In this document: piece after piece, positions 48,427 through 57,437 of the stretch | How the letters are laid out: the number at the start of each line of letters is the position of its first letter | How positions within the stretch are numbered: position 1 is the first letter of the stretch | Source of the DNA: JABJAG01 sp965222215 | GTDB lineage: Bacteria > Pseudomonadota > Alphaproteobacteria > UBA6615 | Length of the DNA stretch: 64,000 bases | Reading direction: 5' to 3' | Assembly (NCBI GenBank): GCA_965222215.1 | Contig: OZ244931.1 | Coordinates: forward strand, 806,001-870,000 | Notes under the pieces: model-generated | Databases searched by the model: none | Seen by the model: only the letters and a program-made list of their open reading frames with translations | What the model was told of the DNA's origin: nothing | Position numbers and translations under genes: made by a program

Positions 48427-49314
48427 TTAGCGCTCGATCCCGCCGATATTCTCGTACATCCGGCAGAGCGCGGCGGTATCGATATCGTACATGCCCATGC
48501 CGACGGCGGCATGATGCATCTGCAGCGCCGCCTGGAACAGGGGGGCGGGGAAGCCCATGTCCTGGGCGAACTCGCCGATGACCGGACCGTCCTTAGACGC
48601 CATGCCGAAGTTGCCGCGCGAGGTCGTGTAGTCCTCGCTGACCATCATGGGGCCGCGGATGTTCCAGAGCACCGATCCCGCGGCGCTGTCCTGCACCAGC
48701 TCGAAGATATCCTCCGCCTTCAGCCCGGCCTTGAGACCCATGGCCATGGCCTCGGCGTTGGCGCAGGTAAGGACGCAGACGAGGTGGTTGATCACGAACT
48801 TGATCTTGCTGGCGTTCCCGAACTCCCCGACGAATGTGTGCTTGCGGGTGAAGGCCGACAGGACGTCGGCGTTGGCGTCGTAGGCGGCCTCGTCGCCGCT
48901 CATGTAGGCGGTCAGCGTCTTGGCGAGGATCATGTCGCGGTTGCCGCTGACCGTGCCGTCGATCAGGGTCATGCCGTTGTCGGCGGCGATCCGCGCGCCT
49001 TCTTCCTTGATCGCCACGGGCATGGTGCAGGTGTCGATCAGGACCAGCCCGTCCTTGCCGGCGGAGGTGACGCTGCCCTGGCCGCTGAGCACGGCCTGGA
49101 AGGCGGGGATCGAGGACAGGGAGAGGATCACCACGTCGGCGGCCTCGGCCACGCCGCGCGGGCTGCCGGCGCGGGTACCGCCGTTCGCTTCCAGCTCGTC
49201 GAGGGCTTCGTCGCGCACATCGAACCCGACCACCTGGAACCCGGCCTTTACCAGCATGATCGCCATCGCCGACCCCATCGCCCCGAGGCCGACCACTCCG
49301 ACTGTCTTTGACAT
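48427..49314 (-). CDS. Beta-hydroxyacid dehydrogenase (3-hydroxyisobutyrate dehydrogenase family)
   Basis: The 295-residue protein starts VGVVGLGAMGSAMAIMLVKA, the family NAD(P) loop, followed by FDVRDEALDEL (Asp after beta-2 suggests NAD). DGTVSGNRDMILAKTLTAYM is the substrate-binding block (G-x-x-G-G form changed to T-V-S-G-N) and NASKIKFVINHLVCVLTCAN holds the catalytic Lys. It probably oxidises or reduces a small 3-hydroxy or 2-keto acid. It is the first gene of a unit with the formamidase-like hydrolase. Confidence 0.85.
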   Translation of the reverse strand: MSKTVGVVGLGAMGSAMAIMLVKAGFQVVGFDVRDEALDELEANGGTRAGSPRGVAEAADVVILSLSSIPAFQAVLSGQGSVTSAGKDGLVLIDTCTMPVAIKEEGARIAADNGMTLIDGTVSGNRDMILAKTLTAYMSGDEAAYDANADVLSAFTRKHTFVGEFGNASKIKFVINHLVCVLTCANAEAMAMGLKAGLKAEDIFELVQDSAAGSVLWNIRGPMMVSEDYTTSRGNFGMASKDGPVIGEFAQDMGFPAPLFQAALQMHHAAVGMGMYDIDTAALCRMYENIGGIER

Positions 49315-49612
49315 TTCTCTCTCCTGATTTCGAAAATTCGGTGGAAACTACTACAGAGCCAAGCTGCGTTCAGCCCGACCCGGTTCTCGAGCTCGGCGAC
49401 CCTGCTTCATCCGTGCAGCTAAGACGTACCGAAACGTCGTGCGCGTCTCAAAAACAGAGATTGGGCAAGGTCCCCGACACCCGGCCGCCTTCACTGGAGT
49501 GCTATAGTGCATACGCCGCATAGGCGATTGGTTCAGTTCGTTTTCGAGATCAATCGCTCACATCTGAGCCGGCGCTGGCCCGAAGGGCGCAGGATTCGCA
49601 GGAGAAAACATT
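49315..49612. other. Divergent intergenic region, 298 bp
   Basis: This separates the minus-strand dehydrogenase unit from the plus-strand oxygenase cluster, so it should hold promoters for both. GCAGGAGAAAAC just before 49613 is a strong ribosome-binding site. TATAGT at 49503 may be a -10 for the plus strand, but the paired -35 is unclear. No gene was found. Confidence 0.4.
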
Positions 49613-50617
49613 ATGAGCAAGCTCCCTGTTCTCGATATCGGTCCCTACCTTGCCGGTGAAGATGGCGCGCGCGAGCGCCTCGCCGACGAACTTCGCCAGG
49701 CCTGTGAGGAGGTCGGCTTCTATTTCATGGTCAACCACGGCATCCCGCAGGACATGATCGACATGGCCTTCGAGGAATCGGCCCGTTTCCATTCCCTGCC
49801 GCTGAAGGTTAAGCAGCGTCTCAAACAGGGCGAAAACTATGTCGGGTATGTCGGCCACGGCGACACGCGAATCTCCGTCGACGACGAACGCGGTGACGAC
49901 TTCGCGAACAAGAAGAACAAGCCCGACCTGCACTCGGCCTTTCACATCAACCAGGACTTCGCGGCAGATCATCCGCGTGTGAAGGCCGGCGAACGTTTCT
50001 ACATTCCGCAGCCCTGGCCGGAGGAAAAGGACCTTCCCGGCTTCAAGGACAACATCCAGAGCTACTACAAGGCGATCTACGGGCTGGGACAGAAATTGCT
50101 GCCGGTCTATGCGTCGGCATTGGGCGTCCCGACCGATCATTTCGACCCGCACTTCGAGGATGCGCTGGCCTGGCTGCGCCTGATCCACTACCCGCGCGTC
50201 GACCACTATGAAGAGGATCAGCTTGGCGTGGGTGCCCACACCGACGCCGGTTTCCTGACCTTCCTGCCGCAGACCGAAGTTGCGGGGCTGGAAGTGCAGC
50301 TTCCCAGCGGCGAATGGATCGGGACGCCAAAGGTGCCGGGGTCCTACGTCATCAATGCCGGCCAGATGCTGCGCCGCTGGTCGAACGACCGCTGGCTGGC
50401 GAGCCCCCATCGCGTGATCTCGCCGAACGGCAATGTGGATCGCCACTCGATCCCGCTGTTCTTCAACCCCGGTGCGCAGGCGCTGATTGAGTGCATCCCG
50501 GGTGCGGACGGCGAAGCGCCCAGGCACGAGCCGATTAGCTACAACGACTTCCTCGATTGGTACATCGCCAACACCTACAAGGCGGTCAAAAATACCAAGG
50601 TGGACGCGGCAGCCTAG
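49613..50617 (+). CDS. 2-oxoglutarate/Fe(II) oxygenase, isopenicillin N synthase family
   Basis: This 334-residue enzyme has the N-terminal DIOX_N-like start LPVLDIGPYLAGEDGA and ACEEVGFYFMVNHGIP, then the iron site H209-T-D211 (VGAHTDAGFLTF) and distal H266 (ASPHRVI), followed by Arg-x-Ser (DRHSIPLFFNP) for 2-oxoglutarate. It shares its plan with the two genes at 52024 and 53074, but is more divergent. A thiolase-like gene lies 43 nt downstream. The substrate is unknown; oxidation of an acyl or amino-acid-derived compound fits the context. Confidence 0.88.
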   Translation: MSKLPVLDIGPYLAGEDGARERLADELRQACEEVGFYFMVNHGIPQDMIDMAFEESARFHSLPLKVKQRLKQGENYVGYVGHGDTRISVDDERGDDFANKKNKPDLHSAFHINQDFAADHPRVKAGERFYIPQPWPEEKDLPGFKDNIQSYYKAIYGLGQKLLPVYASALGVPTDHFDPHFEDALAWLRLIHYPRVDHYEEDQLGVGAHTDAGFLTFLPQTEVAGLEVQLPSGEWIGTPKVPGSYVINAGQMLRRWSNDRWLASPHRVISPNGNVDRHSIPLFFNPGAQALIECIPGADGEAPRHEPISYNDFLDWYIANTYKAVKNTKVDAAA

Positions 50618-50660
50618 CCGTATCCCCACCGGGAACAAGTTGGAACGGGAGACTTTCAGA

Positions 50661-51896
50661 ATGTCGGATATCTTTATCGTCGGTGTCGGGATGACACCCT
50701 TTGGTCGCCATCTCGACCGCTCGATCAAGGACCTGACCCGCGAGGCGGTGACAGGCGCGCTGGGCGATGCCGGCGTCGAGGTCGAGGATGTCCAGGCCGC
50801 CTGGTTCGCGAACGCCGCGCAGTCAATCCTCGAAGGGCAGGGGTCGATCACGGGTGAGATCGCCCTGCGCGATATGGGCATCCAGGAAATCCCCGTGACC
50901 AACGTGGAGAACGCCTGCGCCAGCGCCTCGACGGCGCTCGACCAGGCGGCCACCTGGCTTGAAGCAGGTCGCGGAGGTGTGGCTCTCGCGGTCGGAGCGG
51001 AGAAGATGTTCCACGAGGACAAGGCGAAGATGATGTCCGTCTTCGACGGTGGCTGGGACGTGCACAACGTCGAGGCGGCGACGGCACGTTTGCTGGCACT
51101 TGGCGATGGTGTCGACGACCCTGACGGGGACGAGGACACTGGCCCGCGCAGCGTGTTCATGGACATTTACGGCGCGCTCGCGAAGTTCCACATGAAGTCT
51201 TTCGGGACGACCCAGCGGCAGATCGCGGCCGTGGCCGCGAAGAACCATGTGCACTCCCAGTACAACCCGCTGTCCCAGTACCAGACGCCGATGACGGTCG
51301 ACGAGGTGATGGAGGCGCGCAAGGTCAGCTGGCCGCTAACCCTGCCGATGTGTTCACCCATCTCCGACGGGGCGGCTGCGGCCGTGCTGTGCCGTGAGGA
51401 AGAGCTTCACCGCTTCGACCGTTCGCGTGCGGTGAAGGTCGAGGCACAAGCGTTGCGGACCGGTTCGGATCGCAAGCCCGAAGAGGTCGAACGCCATGTG
51501 ACACATCTCGCGGCTAAGGATGCCTATGAACGAGCGGGACTCGGCCCGGACGACATGGACCTGGCCGAGGTGCATGATGCGACGGCGTTCGCGGAGATTC
51601 AGCAGATCGAGAATCTCGGTTTCTGCGGTTTTGGGGAGGGCGGCGCTCTGACCGAGTCAGGTGCCACGTCGCTCGGCGGGAAAATTCCCGTGAATCCCTC
51701 GGGGGGGCTCGAATCGAAGGGACATCCTGTTGGCGCGACGGGACTGGCACAGGTGTTCGAATTGACAACGCAGCTCCGCGGGGAGGCGGGAGCACGCCAG
51801 GTACCCGATGCGCGCTATGCCATTGCCGAGAACGGCGGCGGTTTTCACGGCATTGAAGAGGCTGTGGCGTGCATCACAATCCTCGGCCGGGCGTGA
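50661..51896 (+). CDS. Thiolase-like protein (SCP-x / lipid-transfer type acetyl-CoA acetyltransferase)
   Basis: The start is ATG at 50661, since the open frame upstream overlaps the oxygenase gene. The 411-residue protein has the nucleophilic Cys in VENACASASTALDQ, HDATAFAEI and SKGHPVGATGLAQVFELT (catalytic His). The second Cys of classical degradative thiolases near the C-terminus is missing (AENGGGFHGI), as is common in the SCP-x/lipid-transfer group. It likely cleaves or condenses a CoA thioester made by neighbouring enzymes. Confidence 0.87.
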   Translation: MSDIFIVGVGMTPFGRHLDRSIKDLTREAVTGALGDAGVEVEDVQAAWFANAAQSILEGQGSITGEIALRDMGIQEIPVTNVENACASASTALDQAATWLEAGRGGVALAVGAEKMFHEDKAKMMSVFDGGWDVHNVEAATARLLALGDGVDDPDGDEDTGPRSVFMDIYGALAKFHMKSFGTTQRQIAAVAAKNHVHSQYNPLSQYQTPMTVDEVMEARKVSWPLTLPMCSPISDGAAAAVLCREEELHRFDRSRAVKVEAQALRTGSDRKPEEVERHVTHLAAKDAYERAGLGPDDMDLAEVHDATAFAEIQQIENLGFCGFGEGGALTESGATSLGGKIPVNPSGGLESKGHPVGATGLAQVFELTTQLRGEAGARQVPDARYAIAENGGGFHGIEEAVACITILGRA

Positions 51897-52023
51897 ACGG
51901 CAGCAGACAACTACGTCTTATTATGTGAGAGCCCGGTTTCCGATGGCTGGTGATCGAAGGGCGATCGGTCGAGTGTGACAGCACCGATAAACAAACGCCG
52001 AAACGCCGCCACGGAGACCCGCC

Positions 52024-53046
52024 ATGACCGCCGAACGCCCCTTTCGCGTCGCATCGACCGACGAATTCCCCATCCTCGATATCGGGCCCTACATCCGCGG
52101 CGAGGACGGTGCGCTGGAAGACCTCGCGGTCAGGGTGCGCGATGCGTTCGAGCGGGTCGGCTTCATGATGTGGGTGAACCACGATCTCGACTGGGACGTG
52201 ATCGACAACGCGTTCGCAGGGTCGAAGCAGTTCCACGACCTGCCGCTCGACGAAAAGATGAAGCTTGAGGTCAACGAGCATCAGCTTGGCTTCGTGCCGC
52301 CCGGCGTGTCCCTGAACAAGGGGCATTCGGTTGACAGCACCAAGGGCCTCAAGGCCAACGCGATGGAGAATCTCACCTATCACGGTGAGCGCGCGCCGGA
52401 TGATCCGAAGGTCCAGTCCGGCGAGCGCTTTCGGGGCATGAACCAATGGCCGGACGACAGCGTCGCGCCGGGTTTTCGCGAATCCCAGGTCGCCTATCAC
52501 ACGCTGATGTCCGACCTCGGCTACCGGATGCTGCCAGTGATCGCGCGCGCACTGGATATGCCGGCCGACTATTTCGATGACTACTTCAGGGACCCGTCGA
52601 TCGTCGTGCGGATGGTGAAGTACCCGGCCGTCGGCGAACTGCGCGAGGACCAGTTCGGGTCGGCCTCGCACACGGACGCCGGTTTCATGACCTTCCTGCC
52701 CCAGAGCAACCAGCCGGGTCTGCAGATCAAGCTGGACGATGGCGAATGGGTCGATCACCCGCCGATGGAGCGCGGCGTGATCGTGAACTCCGGCAATATC
52801 CTGAAGCGCTGGTCGAACGAGCGGTTCCGCGCTTCGCCCCATCGGGTGACAGCCGCGACCACCGAGGATCGCTATTCGCTGGCGTTCTTCTTCAACCCGG
52901 ACCTCGATGACGTGATCGAGCCAGTGGAAACCTGCTGCAGTGAGGAAAATCCCGCGAAGTACGAGCCGTTCCGCTATGGCGATTTCTACGCGGACTATCT
53001 CGCACGTGCCTACACGCACAAGAAGGCCGGTGCGAAAGCCGCCTGA
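52024..53046 (+). CDS. 2-oxoglutarate/Fe(II) oxygenase, tandem copy A
   Basis: The 340-residue protein has H216-T-D218 (ASHTDAGFMTFLPQ), distal H273 (ASPHRVTAAT) and Arg-x-Ser in DRYSLAFFFNPDLDD. The N-terminal FPILDIGPYIRGEDGALEDL is shared with its neighbours. GGAGA 8 nt before the ATG is its ribosome-binding site. It is very similar along its whole length to the next gene, 27 nt away, so the pair comes from a recent duplication. A CCC-rich tail (ETCCSEENPAKYEP) shared with copy B may bind metal. Confidence 0.88.
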   Translation: MTAERPFRVASTDEFPILDIGPYIRGEDGALEDLAVRVRDAFERVGFMMWVNHDLDWDVIDNAFAGSKQFHDLPLDEKMKLEVNEHQLGFVPPGVSLNKGHSVDSTKGLKANAMENLTYHGERAPDDPKVQSGERFRGMNQWPDDSVAPGFRESQVAYHTLMSDLGYRMLPVIARALDMPADYFDDYFRDPSIVVRMVKYPAVGELREDQFGSASHTDAGFMTFLPQSNQPGLQIKLDDGEWVDHPPMERGVIVNSGNILKRWSNERFRASPHRVTAATTEDRYSLAFFFNPDLDDVIEPVETCCSEENPAKYEPFRYGDFYADYLARAYTHKKAGAKAA

Positions 53047-53073
53047 TCGACTGAATAAGCGAGGAAATTCGTT

Positions 53074-54099
53074 ATGACGGAAGAACGTCCCTATCGCGTT
53101 GCCTCGCTTGAGGAATTTCCCATCCTGGACGTCGGGCCGTATCTCGCAGGTGAGGCAGGCGCGCTCGACGACCTGGCCGCCCAGGTGCGCGACGCGCTGG
53201 AACGCGTCGGCTTCATGATGTGGGTGAACCACGGCCTCGACTGGGACAAGATCGACGGCGCATTCGCCGGGTCGAAGCAGTTCCACGACCTGCCGCTCGA
53301 CGACAAGATGCAGTTGCGGGTCAACGAGCACCAGATCGGCTATGTGCCGATGAACTTCACGTTCAACCAGTCCCACGCCGTGGACAGCACCGACGGCCTG
53401 AAGCGCGATGCGTCGGAGAACCTGACTTACTACCAGGAGCGCTCGCCGGACGATCCCAAGGTGCTCTCGGGCGAACGGTTCCGGGGGCTTAACCAGTGGC
53501 CGGATGAAGACATTGCACCGGGTTTTCGGCAGTCCCAGGTCGCCTTTCACACGATGATGATGGAACTCGGCTACCGGATGTTGCCGGTCTATGCGCGCGC
53601 CATGGATATGCCGGCCGATTTCTTCGACGACTACTTCAAAGACCCGACTGTCGTTGTCCGGATGGTCAAATATCCCGCGGTGGGCGCGCTGCGTGAAGAC
53701 CAGTTCGGTGCGTCCTCGCACACCGATGCGGGCTTTATCACCATGCTGCCCCAGAGCAACCAGCCGGGCCTGCAGATCAAGACGCCGGATGGCGAATGGA
53801 TCGATCACCCGCCGATGGAACGCGGCGTGATCGTGAACTCGGGCAATATGCTCAAGCGCTGGTCGAACGACCGTTTCGTCGCGACCCCGCATCGCGTGAC
53901 GACGGCCACGACGAAGGATCGTTATTCGCTGGCGTTTTTCTTCAATCCCGACCTGGATGATGTGATCACGCCGGCCGAGGGCTGTTGCACGGCGGAGAAC
54001 CCGTGCAAGTACGAACCGCTGCGCTATGGCGATTTCTACGCCGACTATCTTGCCAAGACCTACACGCACCAGAAAAAGGGCGCGGAAGCCGCCGAGTAG
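53074..54099 (+). CDS. 2-oxoglutarate/Fe(II) oxygenase, tandem copy B
   Basis: The 341-residue paralogue of copy A has the iron site H216-T-D218 and H273, and the DRYSLAFFFNPDLDD segment unchanged. The two differ mostly in the loop after residue 85 (copy A has VPPGVSLNKGHS; B has VPMNFTFNQSHA), where substrate selectivity probably resides. GAGGAA precedes the ATG. The gene is followed by a clear intrinsic terminator, so this is the end of the oxygenase transcript. Confidence 0.88.
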   Translation: MTEERPYRVASLEEFPILDVGPYLAGEAGALDDLAAQVRDALERVGFMMWVNHGLDWDKIDGAFAGSKQFHDLPLDDKMQLRVNEHQIGYVPMNFTFNQSHAVDSTDGLKRDASENLTYYQERSPDDPKVLSGERFRGLNQWPDEDIAPGFRQSQVAFHTMMMELGYRMLPVYARAMDMPADFFDDYFKDPTVVVRMVKYPAVGALREDQFGASSHTDAGFITMLPQSNQPGLQIKTPDGEWIDHPPMERGVIVNSGNMLKRWSNDRFVATPHRVTTATTKDRYSLAFFFNPDLDDVITPAEGCCTAENPCKYEPLRYGDFYADYLAKTYTHQKKGAEAAE

Positions 54100-54123
54100 A
54101 TCGGCGAACGAGCGCTGAAGCGA

Positions 54124-54149
54124 GGCCGGGTTTCAACCCGGCCTTTTTT
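54124..54149 (+). terminator. Rho-independent terminator
   Basis: GGCCGGGTT at 54124-54132 pairs with AACCCGGCC at 54135-54143, followed by six T (54144-54149). It lies 24 nt after the stop of oxygenase copy B and closes that transcript. Confidence 0.9.
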
Positions 54150-54247
54150 CGTTTGGGCCCAAAAATCCCTGGTGGCCGCTGGCCTTCGTGCGGCCGTCTC
54201 GTTAGGTTGCGCCTGTCTTTAATCGGAACAATTTTCGGGGGTTTCAC

Positions 54248-54676
54248 ATGGCGAAAGTCACGCTCGCACAGGCCAACAAGATCATCGAAGCCGGACAGGC
54301 GAAGGGCCGCGAACTCGATATCGGCCCGCTGACGATCGTCGTTCTCGACGATGGCGGTCATCTCGTGTCCATGCAGCGCGAGGACAAGAGCGGCATCATG
54401 CGTTTCGAGATTGCTTTCGGTAAGGCCTGGGGCGGTCTCGGCATCGGCCGGTCGTCGCGTGCGAACGAAACCGATATCCTCAACCGCCCCCATTTCGGTG
54501 TCGCTCTGGCCGCCGCGTCGAGCGGACGGATCGTCCCGGTCGCGGGCGGTGTCCTGATTCTCGACAGCGACGGCGACGTTGCCGGCGCCGTTGGTGTGAC
54601 GGGCGACTCGTCGGACAATGACGAGGCGTGCGCCGTTGCGGGCATCGAGGCGGCAGGCCTGACCGCGAAGGTCTAG
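54248..54676 (+). CDS. GlcG/HbpS family protein (heme-degrading domain)
   Basis: The 142-residue protein covers the whole GlcG/PduO-C/HbpS domain: TLAQANKIIEAGQAKGRELD, TIVVLDDGGHLVSMQRED, FGKAWGGLGIGRSSRA and IVPVAGGVLILDSDGDVAGAVGVTGDSSDNDE. These small proteins bind heme, cobalamin or small acids and often accompany oxidative catabolism. GGGGG before the ATG may serve as ribosome-binding site. It is transcribed alone after the terminator and converges with the MFS gene. Confidence 0.88.
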   Translation: MAKVTLAQANKIIEAGQAKGRELDIGPLTIVVLDDGGHLVSMQREDKSGIMRFEIAFGKAWGGLGIGRSSRANETDILNRPHFGVALAAASSGRIVPVAGGVLILDSDGDVAGAVGVTGDSSDNDEACAVAGIEAAGLTAKV

Positions 54677-54689
54677 CCCGGGTTGCCGC

Positions 54690-55895
54690 TCAGGCAGTGC
54701 GCCGCCTCGTGGCCCTGCCGAAGACAACCATGGTCAGCGTGAAGATGGTGAGCGCGGCGGAGGTCGTGGCCAACTGCGCCAGCCCCATCTGCAGCGATGA
54801 GGTGTGCGTGATGACGGCCACCATCAGGGACAACACGACCGCCCATCCCTGATGCAGGAAACCGCCCAGTGCCGACGCGGCGCCGGCGAAGGACGGCGTG
54901 ACGGTGCTCAGCGCCAGCGCATAGCAATTGGCGAAAACGAGCCCCGTGCCGAAGTTCGAGATCAGGATGGCGCCGACGATCAACTCCGGCGTGGCGCGGC
55001 CCGAGATGGCGAGCCATGTCTGCAATGCGCCGCCCAGGACGCCGAACACGCACCCCGTCGCGATGATCGCGTTGCCGGGAACGCGCGATATGGCCATGCC
55101 GGAGATGAAGCTCGCCAGGATGAAACCCCCGGGGATCATCATCACGTAAAGGCCGAACAGTTGCGGTGATACGCCCATCATGCTGATCAGCACGATGGGA
55201 GAGGCGGCGATGAAGACCTGGAACGTCCCGCTCTGGAAAGAGATCGTCAGGCTGTATCCCATGAAGGTGCGGCGGCGCAGCAGGGTCAGGTAGCCTGCGA
55301 TCTGCTCGCCCATGCGCGCGGGTCGTCGCGCCGAAAGCGGCAGGGTCTCGGCAAGGATGCGATGGGCGAATATCAGGACGAGCGCGCTCATGGCGGCGGT
55401 GGCGAGGAACGTGGCGCGCCAACCGAAGGGCTCAAGCAGGAGGCTTCCGAAGAACGGCGCGACGGCCGGGCCGACGCCCAGAGCCATGGCCAGCCAGGAC
55501 ATTGCCTTGGCGGCGCTTTTCCCTTTGCTGATATCCCGGATGATGGCGCGGCCGACAACAATCGTCGTGCAGGCGCCCGCCGCTTGAACAAACCGTGCGC
55601 CAAGCAGTTGCCAGATGTCGGTGACGGCCGCGCAGGCGAGGCTCGCGACCAGGAATAGCGCGAGGCCGCTGAGGATCACGGGCTTGCGGCCGAAGGAGTC
55701 CGACAGCGGCCCGGCGACGAGTTGCATCAGCGCAAAGGCGATCAGGTAGGCGGGAATGACGAGCTGGACCTCGCCGAGGCTCGCGTGCAGTGCTTCCGAC
55801 ATCTCCGGGACTGCCGGCAGGTAGATGGTCAGCGCAAGCTGGCTTGCGAACATCATGGCGAACAGTGTCGCAACGGTACGCCAGTCGGATTTCAT
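54690..55895 (-). CDS. MFS multidrug exporter, Bcr/CflA family
   Basis: The 401-residue protein has 12 predicted membrane segments. LALTIYLPAVPEMSEAL near the N-terminus and LVAGPLSDSFGRKPVILSGL (motif A) are characteristic of Bcr/CflA (DHA1) proton antiporters, with VVGRAIIRDISKG as a second landmark. It exports drugs or small metabolites. The PanE-like gene upstream is only 6 nt away in the same direction. Confidence 0.88.
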   Translation of the reverse strand: MKSDWRTVATLFAMMFASQLALTIYLPAVPEMSEALHASLGEVQLVIPAYLIAFALMQLVAGPLSDSFGRKPVILSGLALFLVASLACAAVTDIWQLLGARFVQAAGACTTIVVGRAIIRDISKGKSAAKAMSWLAMALGVGPAVAPFFGSLLLEPFGWRATFLATAAMSALVLIFAHRILAETLPLSARRPARMGEQIAGYLTLLRRRTFMGYSLTISFQSGTFQVFIAASPIVLISMMGVSPQLFGLYVMMIPGGFILASFISGMAISRVPGNAIIATGCVFGVLGGALQTWLAISGRATPELIVGAILISNFGTGLVFANCYALALSTVTPSFAGAASALGGFLHQGWAVVLSLMVAVITHTSSLQMGLAQLATTSAALTIFTLTMVVFGRATRRRTA

Positions 55896-55901
55896 CAGGA
55901 A

Positions 55902-56876
55902 CTAGTAGAGGCCGGCGAGGCGTGCGCGCCCGCGCAGCAGCGCTAGAAGGGTGTCGATTGTTGGGGTCGGAACACCCGCGATCTGGCCGAGTTCCGCGAC
56001 AACGGTGACCAGTGCGTCGATTTCCATCGGGCGGCCCAGTTCCAGATCCTGGAGGATCGATGGTTTGAATTCTCCGAGTTCCGCGCCGAGGTCGATACGT
56101 GCCTCGACGCTCATGGCCATGGGCAGGTCCAGTGCGTCGCCCACCGCGACCGCTTCCGTCATCAGGTTGGCCGCGATGGCGCGCGCGTCCGGATCGCGTG
56201 CGATCCCGGCGAGCGTGGCGCCCGTCAATACGCTGATCGGGCCCATTCCCATGTTGCCGATCAGCTTCAGCCAGATTTCCGAGTGAATGTCGTCGGTATG
56301 GACGCCGTCGAGCCCGGCCTCGCGGCAGAATTCGGCCAGTGTTCTGGCCCGGTCCGAGGGTTTGCGCCGGGCGCTGCCGAACACGAAGCGGTCGCCCGCG
56401 GCATGTTCGATCAGGCCCGGTTCGGGCACGGATGCTCCCGCATGCACGACGCATCCCAGCACCGAGGTGTCGGGGAAAGATGCGGCAAGAACTCCATCGG
56501 GATCTATGGATTCAAGCCGACGGCCCTTCAGGGGTTCCGGCAGGGCATCGCAGAACCACCAGGGCACACCGTTCATCGCCGCGACGGTCGTCGTCCCGTC
56601 ACCGAACAGGGGTGCCAGGCCGGGTGCAATCCCGGGCAACGACGGCGCCTTGAGAGTGAGGAAAACATAGTCCTGGGCCCCAAGGTCCGCAGGGTCGTCG
56701 GACGCGTGGATGTCGGCGGTGAACGTCGTGTCCGGCGACCGGTAGCGAAGCCCGTTTGCAAGGATGGCCTGCAAATGCGCGCCGCGCGCGATGGCGGAAA
56801 CCTCTGCGCCGGCATGTGCAAGGCGCGCGGCGAGCAGACCACCTATAGCGCCCGCCCCGACGATGCATATTTTCAT
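55902..56876 (-). CDS. Ketopantoate reductase (PanE/ApbA) family protein
   Basis: The 324-residue protein begins MKICIVGAGAIGGLLAARLA (NADP loop). TLKAPSLPGIAPGLAPL has the Lys, and HSEIWLKLIGNMGMGPISVLTG contains the catalytic Lys and the Asn of the PanE C-terminal domain. Residues IDPDGVLAASFPD are atypical, so the substrate may be a 2-keto acid other than ketopantoate. It is in a unit with an MFS exporter. Confidence 0.85.
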   Translation of the reverse strand: MKICIVGAGAIGGLLAARLAHAGAEVSAIARGAHLQAILANGLRYRSPDTTFTADIHASDDPADLGAQDYVFLTLKAPSLPGIAPGLAPLFGDGTTTVAAMNGVPWWFCDALPEPLKGRRLESIDPDGVLAASFPDTSVLGCVVHAGASVPEPGLIEHAAGDRFVFGSARRKPSDRARTLAEFCREAGLDGVHTDDIHSEIWLKLIGNMGMGPISVLTGATLAGIARDPDARAIAANLMTEAVAVGDALDLPMAMSVEARIDLGAELGEFKPSILQDLELGRPMEIDALVTVVAELGQIAGVPTPTIDTLLALLRGRARLAGLY

Positions 56877-56909
56877 GCCGCTCGTTTCCGGCTGGTGCCG
56901 GCGCCCGGA

Positions 56910-57263
56910 TCAGAGGATCTCAAGCACTGCTTCCGGCGGACGCCCGATCCGGGCCTTTCCGTTGGTGACGACGATCGGTCGTTCCATCAGGATCGGAAAC
57001 TTCAGGATCGCTTCGATGATCTTGTCTTCGGACAGGGACTGGTCCTGCAGGCCGAGCTGCTTGTAGGGCGCTTCACTCGTGCGCAAGAGTTCGCGCGCGG
57101 AGATGCCGAGAAGGTCCAGGAGTTGACGCAGTTCGATATCGTCCGGCGGCTCTTTCAGATACTCGATAACGGACGGGTCGATTCCGCGTTCGCGCAACAG
57201 ATCGAGCGTCGCGCGCGATTTGCTGCAGCGGGGGTTGTGATAGATATCGACGCTCGCTTCCAT
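56910..57263 (-). CDS. arsC: Arsenate reductase (ArsC, glutaredoxin-linked type)
   Basis: I start at ATG 57263, preceded by GAGGAAAAG; the longer frame upstream lacks a ribosome-binding site. The 117-residue protein has IYHNPRCSKSRATLDLL with catalytic Cys13, PYKQLGL, and PILMERPIVVTNGKARIGRP with the conserved Arg residues. It reduces arsenate to arsenite with glutathione and glutaredoxin. No arsenite efflux gene is nearby, so it may be a general redox member (YfgD-like). Confidence 0.88.
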   Translation of the reverse strand: MEASVDIYHNPRCSKSRATLDLLRERGIDPSVIEYLKEPPDDIELRQLLDLLGISARELLRTSEAPYKQLGLQDQSLSEDKIIEAILKFPILMERPIVVTNGKARIGRPPEAVLEIL

Positions 57264-57437
57264 GAAACTTTTCCTCGGTTCGGTGGTTGTGTCTGTCGCG
57301 TGTCGGTTTGAAACACGGGATCGTCTGTTGATTCCGCAATGCTTTGTTAACCAAATCTCGCGATAGTTTAACGGTACTTGTCGCAGATTCCCCATCTCCA
57401 GACGGGAATCGTGACGGGGATGGGGATTTTACGGTCT

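Noticed and set aside
47611..49311. 566-codon plus-strand frame opposite the hydrolase and dehydrogenase
   Set aside because: The translation is rich in Val, Gly and His with no domain; the minus-strand genes are clear enzymes.
57347..57372. TTAACC and TTTAAC half-sites upstream of the response regulator, like CtrA binding sites
   Set aside because: The spacing does not match TTAA-N7-TTAA, so a CtrA link is not supported.
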